Positions 7,909 to 16,896 of a DNA stretch of 43,689 nucleotides are shown here, piece by piece; position 1 is the first letter of the stretch, and each line of letters begins with the position of its first letter. The position numbers and the translations under genes are program-made. The DNA is from Desulfarculaceae bacterium (GTDB taxonomy: Bacteria; Desulfobacterota; Desulfarculia; Desulfarculales; Desulfarculaceae): assembly GCA_027067385.1 (NCBI GenBank), contig JAMOVV010000080.1, forward strand, positions 1 through 43,689, read 5' to 3'. The notes beneath the pieces are model-generated. The model did not search any database, was not told the origin of the DNA, and saw only the letters and a list, made by a program, of their open reading frames with translations.

Positions 7909-9671
7909 GGCGCCGGCCGCGCCTGGCGCTGGCCGCTGCCCGGCGGCCGGCCGTACACGCAGAAGAAGCGCCCGCACCCCAGCAAGGGGAAACGCCGGCG
8001 TATCCAGGTCTTCATTTTGTCTTTACCCGGCCTTTGGGGAAAACATCCCTGGTCCTGGTAGCGCTGGGGGTTGTCCAGGATGATCAGCAGGCCGGGCTGC
8101 TCCAGGTCGCGGCGCAGGCGGTCCTGGCAGCCGGCGTATTCCCACGGGTTCCACCAGTCGATGGAAGTAGGGTTGCGGGTGCCCGAGAGATAGTGGAACA
8201 GTGGGAACTCGCCCACCACCGCCAGTTTTACCCCGGGATAGCGGCGGGTGAGGTCCCGGGCCGTGGCGGCCAGGGCGGCGTGGCGGGCATGGTTGCAGGG
8301 GTTGCTGTAGAGCCGGCCGAAGCGCGGGTAGATATCGGCCAGGTCGCTGGTGAGCGCGGCGCGGGGCTGGTCCATGTAGGGGTGCTGGTAGTTGAAGGCC
8401 AGGAAGCTGCCGGCCACCACCAGCAGGCAAACCAGGGCCGCGGCCGCGGCCAGCCGGCGGCCGGCCCGGTTGGCCACCGCCCGGTCGTGGGCCATGGCCA
8501 AGACGGCCCCGGCGCCGCCCAGGCCCAGCAGAGGGGTATTCCACCCGATGCTCAGCGAGGCGCTCCAGCCCAAAAGGACCACCCCGGAGCACAGCACCGC
8601 CGCCGGCCAGAAGTCTTGCTGCGAGCCGCGACGCATGACCCACAGCACCCAGGCCCCCGCCCCGGCCACCAGGCCCAGGGCCCACTTGGCCCCCATGGAT
8701 ACCTGGTCGTAAGGGTCGAGGATCCACACCGTGTAGAACACCATGCCGGCCACGCCCAGCAGGGCCGCGACCAGGATGGCCACCGGCCACCAGGGCCGGG
8801 TGCGGGGGAGGTAGCGATAGGCCAGGGCCACCAGGATAATCGCCGCCGCGCCGGCCAGCAGCCGCTTGAAGCTGGTCATGTAAGTGGCAAAGCCGTAGGC
8901 GCCCAGGTAGCCGTGGAAGTGCGACTGGATAACCTGGTGGTAAAAGGGCTCCAGGGCCCCGGCGGCATGCAGCAGCCAGAGGAATACCCCGGCGATCAAG
9001 ACCAGCGGCAAGAGCGCCGCCCCGGCCCCGGCCGCCAGCCGCGCCGTGAGCCGCCCCTGCCTCCGCCAGCCCCAGAGCGTCTCCAGCCCAGTGGCCCCGA
9101 GATACCAGGCCGGCAGCACGGCGAAGTTTTGTTTGCAAAGCGCTGCCAGGCCAAAACACAGCCCGGCTGCGAAACGCAGGCCCAGCCCGGCGGCCAGGCC
9201 GCGGCCGCGGTCCAGGGCGTAGAGCCAGAGCACCAGCCCGCCGTAGCCCAGCATCACCCCGTCCACCGTGGTCCAGGGCATGGGCGGAAAGATGTGTATG
9301 GCCAGGAACCAAGCGGTGGCCACCAGGCAGAGGTTGGCCACGCCCATCTTGAACAGGCCGCGGCCCAGGGCCCACCACGCCGGCAACAGCACGGTGAGCG
9401 ATATCTGCAGGTAGAACCCCAAACGGGCGGCCAGGAACTGGCTGCCGGCCGGCAGCAGCATCCAGAGACTGTGCAGGTAGGCCGAGAGCGGCGGGCGCAA
9501 AAAGATAAAGTCACGGTAGGGCACCTCGCCGCCGGCCACCCGCCAGGCCAGGCCCAGCACCACCCCGTCGTCGCTGGGGTGATAGGCCCAAAAGCCGTAG
9601 GCGCCATAAACGCCGGCGCTCAACAGCACCACCACGCCGGCCAGCAGGATTTTCGCCGCGGACTTACTCAC
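7905..9671 (-). CDS. GT39/ArnT-like membrane glycosyltransferase
   Basis: This polytopic membrane protein of 588 residues has about ten or more hydrophobic helices. Just after the first helix lies HPSDDG, followed by a periplasmic-loop-like segment VPYRDFIFLRPPL. That layout (acidic pair after helix 1, then Y-D and RPPL) is typical of GT-C enzymes of the PMT/ArnT superfamily, which use lipid-linked sugars on the outer face of the inner membrane. The GTG start at 9671 is chosen because GGAGAG lies six bases before it; a longer start would put poorly hydrophobic residues ahead of the first helix. The gene converges on the exporter ATPase gene with a four-base overlap of their ends. It probably decorates the exported glycan, a lipid or a protein. 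Confidence 0.75.
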   Translation of the reverse strand: MSKSAAKILLAGVVVLLSAGVYGAYGFWAYHPSDDGVVLGLAWRVAGGEVPYRDFIFLRPPLSAYLHSLWMLLPAGSQFLAARLGFYLQISLTVLLPAWWALGRGLFKMGVANLCLVATAWFLAIHIFPPMPWTTVDGVMLGYGGLVLWLYALDRGRGLAAGLGLRFAAGLCFGLAALCKQNFAVLPAWYLGATGLETLWGWRRQGRLTARLAAGAGAALLPLVLIAGVFLWLLHAAGALEPFYHQVIQSHFHGYLGAYGFATYMTSFKRLLAGAAAIILVALAYRYLPRTRPWWPVAILVAALLGVAGMVFYTVWILDPYDQVSMGAKWALGLVAGAGAWVLWVMRRGSQQDFWPAAVLCSGVVLLGWSASLSIGWNTPLLGLGGAGAVLAMAHDRAVANRAGRRLAAAAALVCLLVVAGSFLAFNYQHPYMDQPRAALTSDLADIYPRFGRLYSNPCNHARHAALAATARDLTRRYPGVKLAVVGEFPLFHYLSGTRNPTSIDWWNPWEYAGCQDRLRRDLEQPGLLIILDNPQRYQDQGCFPQRPGKDKMKTWIRRRFPLLGCGRFFCVYGRPPGSGQRQARPAP

Positions 9672-9893
9672 AGCTCTCCACCGTTTCCCGCCGGGGACCA
9701 TCCCCGGCGGGCCGCCCCTTCGGCGACCGACATAACATAGCACCGGCCGGGCAAAGAGGCCAAGGAGCAATCACCGCCGGCGGCCACCCCGGCCCAATGG
9801 CCTTGTGGCACCCTGGTTCGTCGTGTTAGCATGCGCTGGTTTCCGGCGTCCACGGACCCAAACTCCAGCAACCCCCACCCCACGCGGCGGTTT

Positions 9894-11255
9894 ATGAGCC
9901 AGGCAAACGACATCGTCATTATCGGCGCCGGGCCGGCGGGGCTCACCGCTGGTTACGAATTGGCCCGCCACCAACGCGCGCCGCTGGTTATCGAGAAATC
10001 CCGCCTGGTGGGGGGCATCGCCCGCACCGAGCAATACCGCGGCTTCCTCTTTGACATCGGCGGACACCGCTTCCATACCGACATCGAAGAAATCCAGGCC
10101 ATCTGGCGGGAGCTGCTGGGCCCCGACCTGCTGGAGGTGCCGCGGGTATCCCATATCTTTTTCCAGGGCCGGCTGATCAAGTATCCCCTGCAGGTCGGCG
10201 ACACCCTGCGCAGCATCGGCCTGGGGGCCAGCCTGGCCGCCATACTCAGCTACCTCAAGGTCGCCCTCTTCCGGCCGGCCGAGCTGGACAACCTGGAACA
10301 ATGGCTCACCGCCCGCTTCGGCAGCCGCATCTACCGCACCTTTTTCAAGGAATACTCAGAAAAGGTCTGGGGACTGCCCTGCAGCCAGATCCAGGCCGAC
10401 TGGGCCAACCAACGCATCCAAGGCCTGTCCCTGGCCCGAACGATCATCAACGCCCTGGGCGGCAAGAAGACCGCCACCACCCTCATCGACCAGTTCCTCT
10501 ACCCCCGCCTGGGTTCGGGCATGCTGTGGGAAGAGATGGCCCGCCGCATGGTCAACCACGGGGCCGAGCTGGAGCTGGGCTGGGAGGTCTCGGGCCTGGA
10601 GCTGGATCACGGACGGGTGGCGCGCCTGCGGCTCAGCAACGGCCACGAAACCCGGTCGGTGGCGGCGGGCCAGGTCATCTCCTCCATGCCGCTGCCCCAC
10701 CTGATACAGCGCCTGGAGCCGGCCCCCGCCCCGGAGATTCTCAAGGCCGCCGGCCGCCTGCGCTTCCGCGGGTTCCTCCTGGTGGGGCTCGTCCTGTCGT
10801 CGGACATCGGCACCGAGCATCCTTGGCAGTGGCTCTATGTGCACGAGCCGAACCTACGGGTGGGGCGGGTGCAAAACTACCGCAACTGGAGCCCGCACAT
10901 GACCCCCGATCCGGACATGACCGCCCTGGGCATGGAGTACTTCTGCGACCAGGGCGACGAGTTCTGGTCCCTGGCCGACGATGAGCTGGTATCCCTGGCC
11001 ACGGCCGAGCTGGACCGGTTGTGGCCGGGCAGCGGCGAGCTGGTCACCGACGGGGTGGTCTACCGCCAGTCCCACGCCTACCCGGTTTACCACCTGGGCT
11101 ACCAGGAAGTCGTCACCCGGCTGCGCGACTACCTCGGCGGTATAAGCAACTTGGCCACCATCGGCCGCAACGGCCTGCACCGCTACAACAACCAGGACCA
11201 CTCCATGGTGACCGGCCTAGAGGCGGCCCGCCGCATCCTGGCCGCTACCGGCTAA
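9894..11255 (+). CDS. FAD-dependent UDP-galactopyranose mutase-like oxidoreductase
   Basis: The 453-residue protein starts with an FAD-binding Rossmann motif, VIIGAGPAGLTAGYEL (about 8-23). It then has EKSRLVGGIART and a GGHRFHTD segment, typical of the UDP-galactopyranose mutase/protoporphyrinogen oxidase-like amine oxidase superfamily. The C-terminus has a second FAD contact pattern (ATIGRNGLHRYNNQDHSM). The ATG at 9894 puts the dinucleotide motif at the usual distance from the N-terminus; the upstream in-frame extension is proline- and asparagine-rich and unlikely to be translated. Sitting at the end of a polysaccharide locus, it may make a furanose sugar nucleotide such as UDP-galactofuranose, but classic mutases are shorter, so the exact reaction is uncertain. 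Confidence 0.75.
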   Translation: MSQANDIVIIGAGPAGLTAGYELARHQRAPLVIEKSRLVGGIARTEQYRGFLFDIGGHRFHTDIEEIQAIWRELLGPDLLEVPRVSHIFFQGRLIKYPLQVGDTLRSIGLGASLAAILSYLKVALFRPAELDNLEQWLTARFGSRIYRTFFKEYSEKVWGLPCSQIQADWANQRIQGLSLARTIINALGGKKTATTLIDQFLYPRLGSGMLWEEMARRMVNHGAELELGWEVSGLELDHGRVARLRLSNGHETRSVAAGQVISSMPLPHLIQRLEPAPAPEILKAAGRLRFRGFLLVGLVLSSDIGTEHPWQWLYVHEPNLRVGRVQNYRNWSPHMTPDPDMTALGMEYFCDQGDEFWSLADDELVSLATAELDRLWPGSGELVTDGVVYRQSHAYPVYHLGYQEVVTRLRDYLGGISNLATIGRNGLHRYNNQDHSMVTGLEAARRILAATG

Positions 11256-11400
11256 CCCGCCGCCGCTTCGGCCACACCCCTACAGCACGCCAGTCCCTCC
11301 GCAACCCCTTGGCCCCAACCTGGGCACGAGCCCGCGTCCGGGCTTTTGCCGCCGCGCGCCGTCGCATCGCCAGGCGCGGTTGATCTTCTGGGCGGGTTAA

Positions 11401-11429
11401 TTGGCGGCCGGGAAGAATTATGATATATT
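11401..11429 (+). promoter_or_regulatory. Promoter of the sahR-like/ahcY operon
   Basis: TTGGCG (11401-11406) and TATATT (11424-11429) are spaced by exactly 17 bp in a local AT-rich island. Transcription would start near 11436, inside the adjacent palindrome, and leave a leader of only about 20 nt. Confidence 0.55.
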
Positions 11430-11432
11430 CAC

Positions 11433-11452
11433 ATATCAAGATTTATTGATAT
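11433..11452. promoter_or_regulatory. Palindromic operator, probable SahR-type site
   Basis: A perfect inverted repeat, ATATCAA (11433-11439), six bases, TTGATAT (11446-11452), lies just downstream of the -10 box and ends six bases before the GTG of the ArsR-family gene. Binding there would block transcription initiation. ArsR-family repressors bind such short AT-rich palindromes. From family knowledge, SahR-type regulators release DNA when S-adenosylhomocysteine builds up, which would induce ahcY. Confidence 0.65.
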
Positions 11453-11458
11453 TATGCG

Positions 11459-12394
11459 GTGGCCGAAAACTTGCAGGATGCCCTTACATATTTCAAGGCC
11501 CTGGCAGAGCAGACCAGGCTACGCCTACTCAAGGTGCTGATGCGTCACGAGCTCAATGTCAACGAGTTGGTCGCGATCATGGCCATGGGCCAGTCCCGGA
11601 TATCGCACCACCTCAAGGTCCTCACCGAGAGCGGGCTGCTATCCTGGCGGCGCGAGGGCAGCAAGGTCTATTACTCCGCCTGCACCCAGGGTCCGGGCGC
11701 CGAGGTGATCGAGCGCGTGGGTCCGCTGCTGGCCGACGACGAGGTGTCGGACCAGGACCTGGCCCGGGCGCGGGACACCATCGAGCAGCGGGCCGAGGCC
11801 ACCCGCCGCTTCTTCAACGCCATCGCCGCCAACTGGGACCAGTTGCGCCGCGACGTGCTGGGCGATCTCGACCTGGCCGGCGCGGTGACCGGCCAGATGG
11901 CCGGCCACCGCGTGGCGGTGGACCTGGGTTGCGGCACCGGGGGGATGCTCCCGGCCTTGCTGGAGAGGGCCGAGCGGGTCATCGGGGTGGACAGCTCACC
12001 CAAGATGCTGCAGCAGGCCCGCAGGCGCTTTGCCAACGACGGCCGGCGGGTGTCGCTGCGCATCGGCGAGCTGGAGCACCTGCCCCTGCGCGACGGCGAG
12101 GCCGACTTTGCGGTGGCCTCGCTGGCCCTACACCATTTATCGCGCCCCCAAGACGGCCTGGTCGAGGCCCACCGGGTCTTGCAGGACGGCGGCCGCCTGG
12201 TGGTGGTGGAATTCGACCGCCACCACAACGAACAGATGCGCACCCGCTACGGCGACCACTGGCTGGGCTTTTCCCTTAAGCGCCTGGCCGGTTGGCTGGA
12301 GCGCAGCGGCTTTTCCCTGGCGCAAACCAGACGGCTCCCGGTCAACCAGGGGCTGGCGGTCCACATATTAACGGCAAACAAAAACCAGCAATAG
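11459..12394 (+). CDS. sahR: ArsR-type regulator fused to SAM-dependent methyltransferase domain (SahR-like)
   Basis: The 311-residue protein has an N-terminal winged helix-turn-helix of the ArsR family (about 1-95; recognition helix region QSRISHHLKVLTESGL, then the wing REGSKVYY). A class I methyltransferase domain follows from about 125, with SAM motif VDLGCGTGG at 154-162 and a later HHLSRP segment. Regulators of this two-domain type next to ahcY are known as SahR and sense S-adenosylhomocysteine. I infer that the methyltransferase fold serves as the ligand sensor. The start is GTG at 11459, since no in-frame ATG lies nearby. Nine bases separate it from ahcY, so they form one operon and the protein is likely self-repressing through the palindrome at 11433-11452. 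A catalytic methyltransferase role is the main alternative. Confidence 0.85.
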   Translation: MAENLQDALTYFKALAEQTRLRLLKVLMRHELNVNELVAIMAMGQSRISHHLKVLTESGLLSWRREGSKVYYSACTQGPGAEVIERVGPLLADDEVSDQDLARARDTIEQRAEATRRFFNAIAANWDQLRRDVLGDLDLAGAVTGQMAGHRVAVDLGCGTGGMLPALLERAERVIGVDSSPKMLQQARRRFANDGRRVSLRIGELEHLPLRDGEADFAVASLALHHLSRPQDGLVEAHRVLQDGGRLVVVEFDRHHNEQMRTRYGDHWLGFSLKRLAGWLERSGFSLAQTRRLPVNQGLAVHILTANKNQQ

Positions 12395-12403
12395 GAGCAA
12401 ATC

Positions 12404-13855
12404 ATGGACGTGGCCGAAAATATCAAACCAGCGGTCCCGGCAGACCTGGACCTCTCCCTGGACTACAAGGTGGCCGACATTTCCCTGGCCGAGTTGGGCT
12501 TCAAGGAGATGCAGCTCTCCGAAAACGAGATGCCCGGGCTCATGGCCCTGCGCCAGAAGTACGGTGAGTCCAAGCCGCTCAAGGGCTTTAAGATCACCGG
12601 CAGCCTGCACATGACCATCCAGACCGCCATGCTCATCCAGACCCTGTACGAACTGGGAGCGGATATCCGCTGGGCCTCGTGCAACATCTTCTCCACCCAG
12701 GATCACGCGGCCGCCGCCGTGGCGCAAGGCGGCATGGCCAAGGTCTTCGCCTGGAAGGGCGAAAGCCTGGAGGACTACTGGTGGTGCACCGAGATGGCCC
12801 TTACCTGGCCCGACGGCTCGGGACCCGACCTCATCGTGGACGACGGCGGCGACGCCACCCTGTTCGTGCACCAAGGGGTGAAGGTGGAGAAAGACCCCTC
12901 GCTGCTGGAGCAGGCCTACGAGGTGAGGGAGTTCCAGATAATCATGGACCGCCTGGCGGCCGACTACGCGGCCGACCCGGGCCGCTGGCAGCGGGTGGCC
13001 GACAACATCCGCGGGGTGTCGGAGGAGACCACCACCGGGGTGCACCGGCTCTACCAGATGATGGAGTCCGGCGAGCTGCTCTTCCCGGCCATCAACGTCA
13101 ACGACAGCGTCACCAAGTCCAAGTTCGACAACCTCTACGGCTGCCGCGAGTCCCTGGCCGACGGCATCAAGCGGGCCACCGATATCATGATCGCCGGCAA
13201 GGTGGTGGTGGTCTGCGGCTACGGCGAGGTGGGCAAGGGCTGCGCCCAGTCCATGAAGGGCTTTGGGGCGCGGGTGCTGGTCACCGAGATCGACCCCATC
13301 TGCGCCCTGCAGGCGGCCATGGAGGGCTTTGAGGTCACCACCTTAGAAGAAGCGCTACCGGAAGGCGATATCTTCGTCACCGCCACCGGCAACTACAAGG
13401 TGATCAGCGGCGAGCACATGGAGCAGATGAAGGACGAGGCCATCGTCTGCAACATCGGCCACTTTGACTCCGAGGTGGACATGGCCTACCTGGAGAACTC
13501 GCCCGAGTGCACCAAGGTGAACATCAAGCCCCAGGTGGATAAGTGGACCCTCAAGAGCGGCCGTAGCATCATCGTGCTAGCCGAGGGCCGCCTGGTGAAC
13601 CTGGGCTGCGCCACCGGACACCCCAGCTACGTGATGTCCACCAGCTTCACCAACCAGGTGCTGGCCCAGATCAACCTGGCCACCGAGGACCACGAAAAGA
13701 AGGTCTACGTGCTGCCTAAAAAGCTCGACGAAGAGGTGGCCCGCCTGCACCTGGGTCGCCTGGGGGCCAAGCTCACCAAGCTCACCCAGGAACAAGCCGA
13801 CTACATCGGGGTGCCGGTGGACGGCCCCTTCAAGCCGGACTTTTATCGGTATTAA
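12404..13855 (+). CDS. ahcY: S-adenosylhomocysteine hydrolase
   Basis: AhcY splits S-adenosylhomocysteine into adenosine and homocysteine, clearing the inhibitor left by methyltransferases. The 483-residue protein is full length. It has the substrate region [33 protein letters not shown], the NAD-binding loop [23 protein letters not shown] and the closing KPDFYRY C-terminus. NAD stays tightly bound during the catalytic cycle. A good AGGAG precedes the ATG by seven bases. It is the second gene of the sahR-like operon, so it is probably induced when its own substrate accumulates. metK lies downstream in the opposite direction, placing two steps of the methyl cycle at one locus. Confidence 0.98.
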   Translation: MDVAENIKPAVPADLDLSLDYKVADISLAELGFKEMQLSENEMPGLMALRQKYGESKPLKGFKITGSLHMTIQTAMLIQTLYELGADIRWASCNIFSTQDHAAAAVAQGGMAKVFAWKGESLEDYWWCTEMALTWPDGSGPDLIVDDGGDATLFVHQGVKVEKDPSLLEQAYEVREFQIIMDRLAADYAADPGRWQRVADNIRGVSEETTTGVHRLYQMMESGELLFPAINVNDSVTKSKFDNLYGCRESLADGIKRATDIMIAGKVVVVCGYGEVGKGCAQSMKGFGARVLVTEIDPICALQAAMEGFEVTTLEEALPEGDIFVTATGNYKVISGEHMEQMKDEAIVCNIGHFDSEVDMAYLENSPECTKVNIKPQVDKWTLKSGRSIIVLAEGRLVNLGCATGHPSYVMSTSFTNQVLAQINLATEDHEKKVYVLPKKLDEEVARLHLGRLGAKLTKLTQEQADYIGVPVDGPFKPDFYRY

Positions 13856-13869
13856 GAGAAAAAGAATGC

Positions 13870-13913
13870 GGGGGGAACCCCCTCTTTTTAGAAAAAAAGA
13901 AGGGGTTCCCCCC
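13870..13913. terminator. Long inverted repeat after ahcY
   Basis: GGGGGGAACCCC (from 13870) pairs with GGGGTTCCCCCC (13902-13913). The stem continues inward through TCTTTTT and AAAAAGA with one mismatch, so nearly the whole 44 bases fold back. On the leftward strand a T-rich stretch follows it, so it can also stop metK transcription. Confidence 0.65.
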
Positions 13914-13941
13914 ACACCCCCCTCCCCCAGAAAAACCGTCA

Positions 13942-13991
13942 AATTATGAGGTCCGGGCTTGGCTTTCGCCAAACCCGGACCGCATAATTTT
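13942..13991. terminator. Near-perfect hairpin between ahcY and metK
   Basis: AATTATG, GGTCCGGG and TTGGC (from 13942) pair with GCCAA, CCCGGACC and CATAATT (to 13989) around a TTTC loop, with only two mismatched positions. AT-rich ends on both sides allow it to work as a bidirectional rho-independent terminator. Confidence 0.7.
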
Positions 13992-14059
13992 GTCGGTGGA
14001 GATATGTAAGCCCTCTCACCTCTTGCCTTGCCCGGCCTCCCGTACTCCCCAATAAAACA

Positions 14060-14099
14060 GGGTGGGCCCAGCGCCCACCCTGATCGGTCGGTTTTTTTT
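14060..14099 (+). terminator. Third hairpin with T-run, rightward
   Basis: GGGTGGGC (14060-14067) and GCCCACCC (14073-14080) form a stem with a five-base loop. A run of eight T follows at 14092-14099 after an 11-base gap. The gap is longer than usual, so termination may be imperfect. Confidence 0.5.
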
Positions 14100-14239
14100 A
14101 GGGACTACAGGCCCCATGCTTGGCGTGGCACCCGCCCCGTTTTCCCAAGGCCTCCCCGCTTACCCGGCTCCGCCCGGTTCGCCCGGCCCCTCCTTGTCTA
14201 CCCGGACCCGCCCGGTTTGCCCGGCCCGCCGCGGCGAGG

Positions 14240-15403
14240 TTAGCCCAGCGCGGCCTTGAGGTCGTCGATCTTGTCGGTGATCTCCCAGCTAAAGCCGTCT
14301 TCCTCGCGTCCAAAGTGGCCATAAGCTGCGGTGGGGCGATAGATGGGCCGCTTAAGGTCCAGTTGGGCGATCATGGCCGCGGGCCGGAAGTCGAATACCT
14401 CCTTCACCGCGTTGGTAATCTTGGCCACCGGCACGGTGTTGGTGCCGTAGGTGTAGACCAGGATGGAGACCGGGTGGGGCACCCCGATGGCGTAGCCCAG
14501 TTGCACCTCGCACTTGGAGGCCAGCCCGGCGGCCACGATGTTCTTGGCGCAGTAGCGGGCATAGTAGGAGGCCGAGCGGTCGACCTTGGAGGGGTCTTTG
14601 CCGCTGAAGCAGCCGCCGCCGTGGCTGCCCTGGCCGCCATAGGTGTCCACGATGATCTTGCGGCCGGTGAGCCCGCAGTCGCCGTGCGGCCCGCCCACCA
14701 CGAAACGGCCGGTGGTGTTGATGAAGAAGTCGGTGTCGCTGTCGATCATCTCGGCCGGCACCACTTTTTTGATCACCTCTTCGATGATGGCGTCCTTGAG
14801 GCGCTGGTATTTCACGTCCGGGGTGTGCTGGCTGGCCACCACCACCGTGTCCAGGCGTTGGGGCACGTTGTTTTCGTAGACCACGGTGACCTGGGTCTTG
14901 CCGTCGGGCCGCAGGAAGTTCAGGGCGCCGCTCTTGCGCACCTTGGCCAGCCGCCGGGCGATCTTGTGGGCATAGGATATGGGCATGGGCATGAGCTCGG
15001 GGGTCTCGTCGCAGGCGTAACCGAACATGATGCCCTGGTCGCCGGCCCCCTGCTCGCCAAAGAGCGAGGTGTCGGCGGTGACGCCCTGGCTGATGTCGGG
15101 CGATTGTTTATCGATGCTGGTGATCACCGCGCAGGTTTCCCAGTCAAAGCCCATGGAGGAGTTGGTGTAGCCGATATCACGGATGGTTTTTCGCACCACC
15201 TCGGGGATATCCACGTAGGTGTTGGTGGTGATTTCGCCGGCCACCATGGCCATACCGGTGGTCACCAGGGTCTCGCAGGCGACCCGGCTTTCCGGGTCGT
15301 CGGTCAACATGGCGTCTAAGATTGCGTCGCTGATCTGGTCGGCGACCTTGTCGGGATGCCCTTCGGTGACCGATTCACTGGTGAAGAGGTAGTCGTGTCC
15401 CAT
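14240..15403 (-). CDS. metK: S-adenosylmethionine synthetase
   Basis: MetK makes S-adenosylmethionine from methionine and ATP. The 387-residue protein is full length for the bacterial family. It shows GHPDK at 15-19 (ATP/metal site), the flexible-loop motif [12 protein letters not shown], and the signature [25 protein letters not shown] lies ahead of the ATG. The gene has its own strong promoter (15443-15471) and points at ahcY, so the two genes of the methyl cycle converge. No palindrome like the one before the sahR-like gene was found upstream, and no SAM-riboswitch fold was seen in the short leader, so it does not look to be under the same repressor. Confidence 0.98.
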   Translation of the reverse strand: MGHDYLFTSESVTEGHPDKVADQISDAILDAMLTDDPESRVACETLVTTGMAMVAGEITTNTYVDIPEVVRKTIRDIGYTNSSMGFDWETCAVITSIDKQSPDISQGVTADTSLFGEQGAGDQGIMFGYACDETPELMPMPISYAHKIARRLAKVRKSGALNFLRPDGKTQVTVVYENNVPQRLDTVVVASQHTPDVKYQRLKDAIIEEVIKKVVPAEMIDSDTDFFINTTGRFVVGGPHGDCGLTGRKIIVDTYGGQGSHGGGCFSGKDPSKVDRSASYYARYCAKNIVAAGLASKCEVQLGYAIGVPHPVSILVYTYGTNTVPVAKITNAVKEVFDFRPAAMIAQLDLKRPIYRPTAAYGHFGREEDGFSWEITDKIDDLKAALG

Positions 15404-15442
15404 CCGCTGTCTCCCTAGAGGTTTTCTACGATAAGAAAATGA

Positions 15443-15471
15443 ATTAAACCACCCGGTTGCTTATGTGTCAA
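15443..15471 (-). promoter_or_regulatory. Promoter of metK
   Basis: Read on the minus strand, TTGACA (15466-15471) and TTTAAT (15443-15448) are separated by exactly 17 bp. The predicted start near 15436 gives a leader of about 33 nt, too short for a SAM riboswitch. Confidence 0.75.
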
Positions 15472-15573
15472 GGTGGGCCGACCCGGTGAAACCCGGCGCC
15501 CTTGAGGGGTGCTAGGGGTGGTCCGGGGGCCGGCCGGCGCGGCTGCGGCGCCGGGCCGACGAGGGGGCGGGAG

Positions 15574-15963
15574 CTAATTGGCTACCTGCAGACCGTGGGA
15601 TTGCTGGCGCACCAACGACTTCACCCGGTTGTCGTCGTCCACCAGCACCACCAAGGGCTCAAAGGAGGCCAGTTCGTCTTCTTCCATCGTGCAGGAGGTG
15701 ACGATGATGATGAGGTCCCCCACCTGGCCCTTGCGGGCGGCCGCGCCGTTGAGGCAGATGTCGCCCTGGCCGCGCGGGCCGGGGATGACATAGGTCTCGA
15801 AACGGTCGCCGGTGTTGATATTATAGACCTTGATCATTTCGTAGGGAACCATCTGGGCCGCGTCCATGAGGTCCTGGTCCACGCTGAGGCTGCCCTCGTA
15901 GTGCAGCTCGGCCTGGGTCACCTTGGCCCGGTGAATCTTGGATTTCATCATAAAGCGCTGCAT
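15574..15963 (-). CDS. panD: Aspartate 1-decarboxylase
   Basis: PanD makes beta-alanine from aspartate for pantothenate and coenzyme A synthesis. The precursor of 129 residues cleaves itself at Gly24-Ser25 (in YEGS) to form the pyruvoyl cofactor. The sequence also shows KSKIHRAKVT near the N-terminus (active-site Lys), YVIPGPRG and NGAAARKGQVGD, all family hallmarks. The start at 15963 has GAGGA six bases upstream; an ATG four or five codons later would give the N-terminus usual in other bacteria. It lies 75 bp after panC and shares its direction, so the two act in the same pathway and probably the same transcript. Confidence 0.96.
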   Translation of the reverse strand: MQRFMMKSKIHRAKVTQAELHYEGSLSVDQDLMDAAQMVPYEMIKVYNINTGDRFETYVIPGPRGQGDICLNGAAARKGQVGDLIIIVTSCTMEEDELASFEPLVVLVDDDNRVKSLVRQQSHGLQVAN

Positions 15964-16038
15964 GGCTCGTCCTCGCTGTCGGGGGGGTGTCCCCAGTCTC
16001 CGGTTGCTCCTTGGGCTTGGGCGCCAGGCCCGGCCAGG

Positions 16039-16896
16039 TTACGGGTTAAGCTCCATATTGTCGATGAGCCGGGTTTGGCCCAACCACACCGCCAGGGCCA
16101 TCACCGCCGGCCGGTGCAGGACCGCCAGGGGCTCCAGGCTGTGTTGGTCCACTACTTCCAGGTATTCCAGCCGGGCCGGGGCCACGGCGGCCACCTCGTC
16201 CTGGGCCGCCTGCTTTAGCGCGGCCACGTCGCGCCGGCCCTGCCGGACCAGGCTCTCGGCCCGGGTAAGGGCCCGGTACAGGCACAGGGCCTGTTCGCGC
16301 TCCTGGGGGCTGAGGTGGGTATTGCGGCTGCTCATGGCCAGGCCGTCGGGCTCGCGCACGATGGGCCGGCCCTTCACCTCCACCGGCAGGTCCAGGTCGA
16401 TGACCATGCGCTGGATCATGCGAAGCTGCTGGTAGTCCTTGCGTCCGAAGACGGCCAGGTGGGGACTGACGGTGTTGAAGAGCTTGAGCACCACCGTGGC
16501 CACCCCGTCGAAGTGGCCCGGCCGGCCGGCCCCGCAGAGTCCCCGGGTGAGCTCGGTCACGCTCACCTTGGTCTGGTAGCCCTCGGGATACATCACCGCC
16601 GGCGTGGGGGCGTAGATGGTCTCGGCCCCGTGCCCGGCGCAGGCGGCCAGGTCGGCCTCCCAGGTGCGGGGGTAGCCGCTGAGGTCGTCCTCGCGGTCGA
16701 ACTGCAGGGGATTGACGAAGATGCTCACCACCAGGTGGTCGCAGTGTTCGCGGGTGTAGTCGAGTAGAGAGAGATGGCCCTGGTGCAGGGCGCCCATGGT
16801 GGGCACAAAGCCGATACGCAGCCCCTGCCGGCGCAGGTCCGCGGCGTGGGCACGCATAGCGCGCGGATTATCGAAGACCACAGGGTCCTTGGTCAT
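16039..16896 (-). CDS. panC: Pantothenate synthetase
   Basis: PanC joins pantoate and beta-alanine using ATP, through a pantoyl-adenylate, to make pantothenate. The 285-residue protein matches the family length. It shows PTMGALHQGH (32-41, a HIGH-like nucleotidyltransferase motif), FVNPLQF, GRKDYQQ (ATP/pantoate contacts) and SSRNTHLS (a KMSKS-like loop). panD, which supplies beta-alanine, follows 75 bp later. panB is not in the window. Confidence 0.97.
   Translation of the reverse strand: MTKDPVVFDNPRAMRAHAADLRRQGLRIGFVPTMGALHQGHLSLLDYTREHCDHLVVSIFVNPLQFDREDDLSGYPRTWEADLAACAGHGAETIYAPTPAVMYPEGYQTKVSVTELTRGLCGAGRPGHFDGVATVVLKLFNTVSPHLAVFGRKDYQQLRMIQRMVIDLDLPVEVKGRPIVREPDGLAMSSRNTHLSPQEREQALCLYRALTRAESLVRQGRRDVAALKQAAQDEVAAVAPARLEYLEVVDQHSLEPLAVLHRPAVMALAVWLGQTRLIDNMELNP

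Larger units (their letters stand above)
13856..14239. other. Intergenic region between convergent ahcY and metK
   Basis: This 384-bp stretch has no credible gene. It holds three inverted repeats, described separately, and then a proline-codon-like GC-rich run from about 14150 to 14235 made of repeated CCCGG and GCCCGG blocks. The composition of that run resembles degraded low-complexity sequence. Confidence 0.7.

Noticed and set aside
7803-9740. Very long open frame on the plus strand across the GT39-like gene
   Set aside because: Translation is Gln/Gly/Pro/His-rich with no motif, the product of antisense reading of a GC-rich gene. The minus-strand protein has membrane helices and family motifs.
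15404-15573. SAM riboswitch before metK
   Set aside because: The predicted leader is only about 33 nt and shows no SAM-I or SAM-II core.
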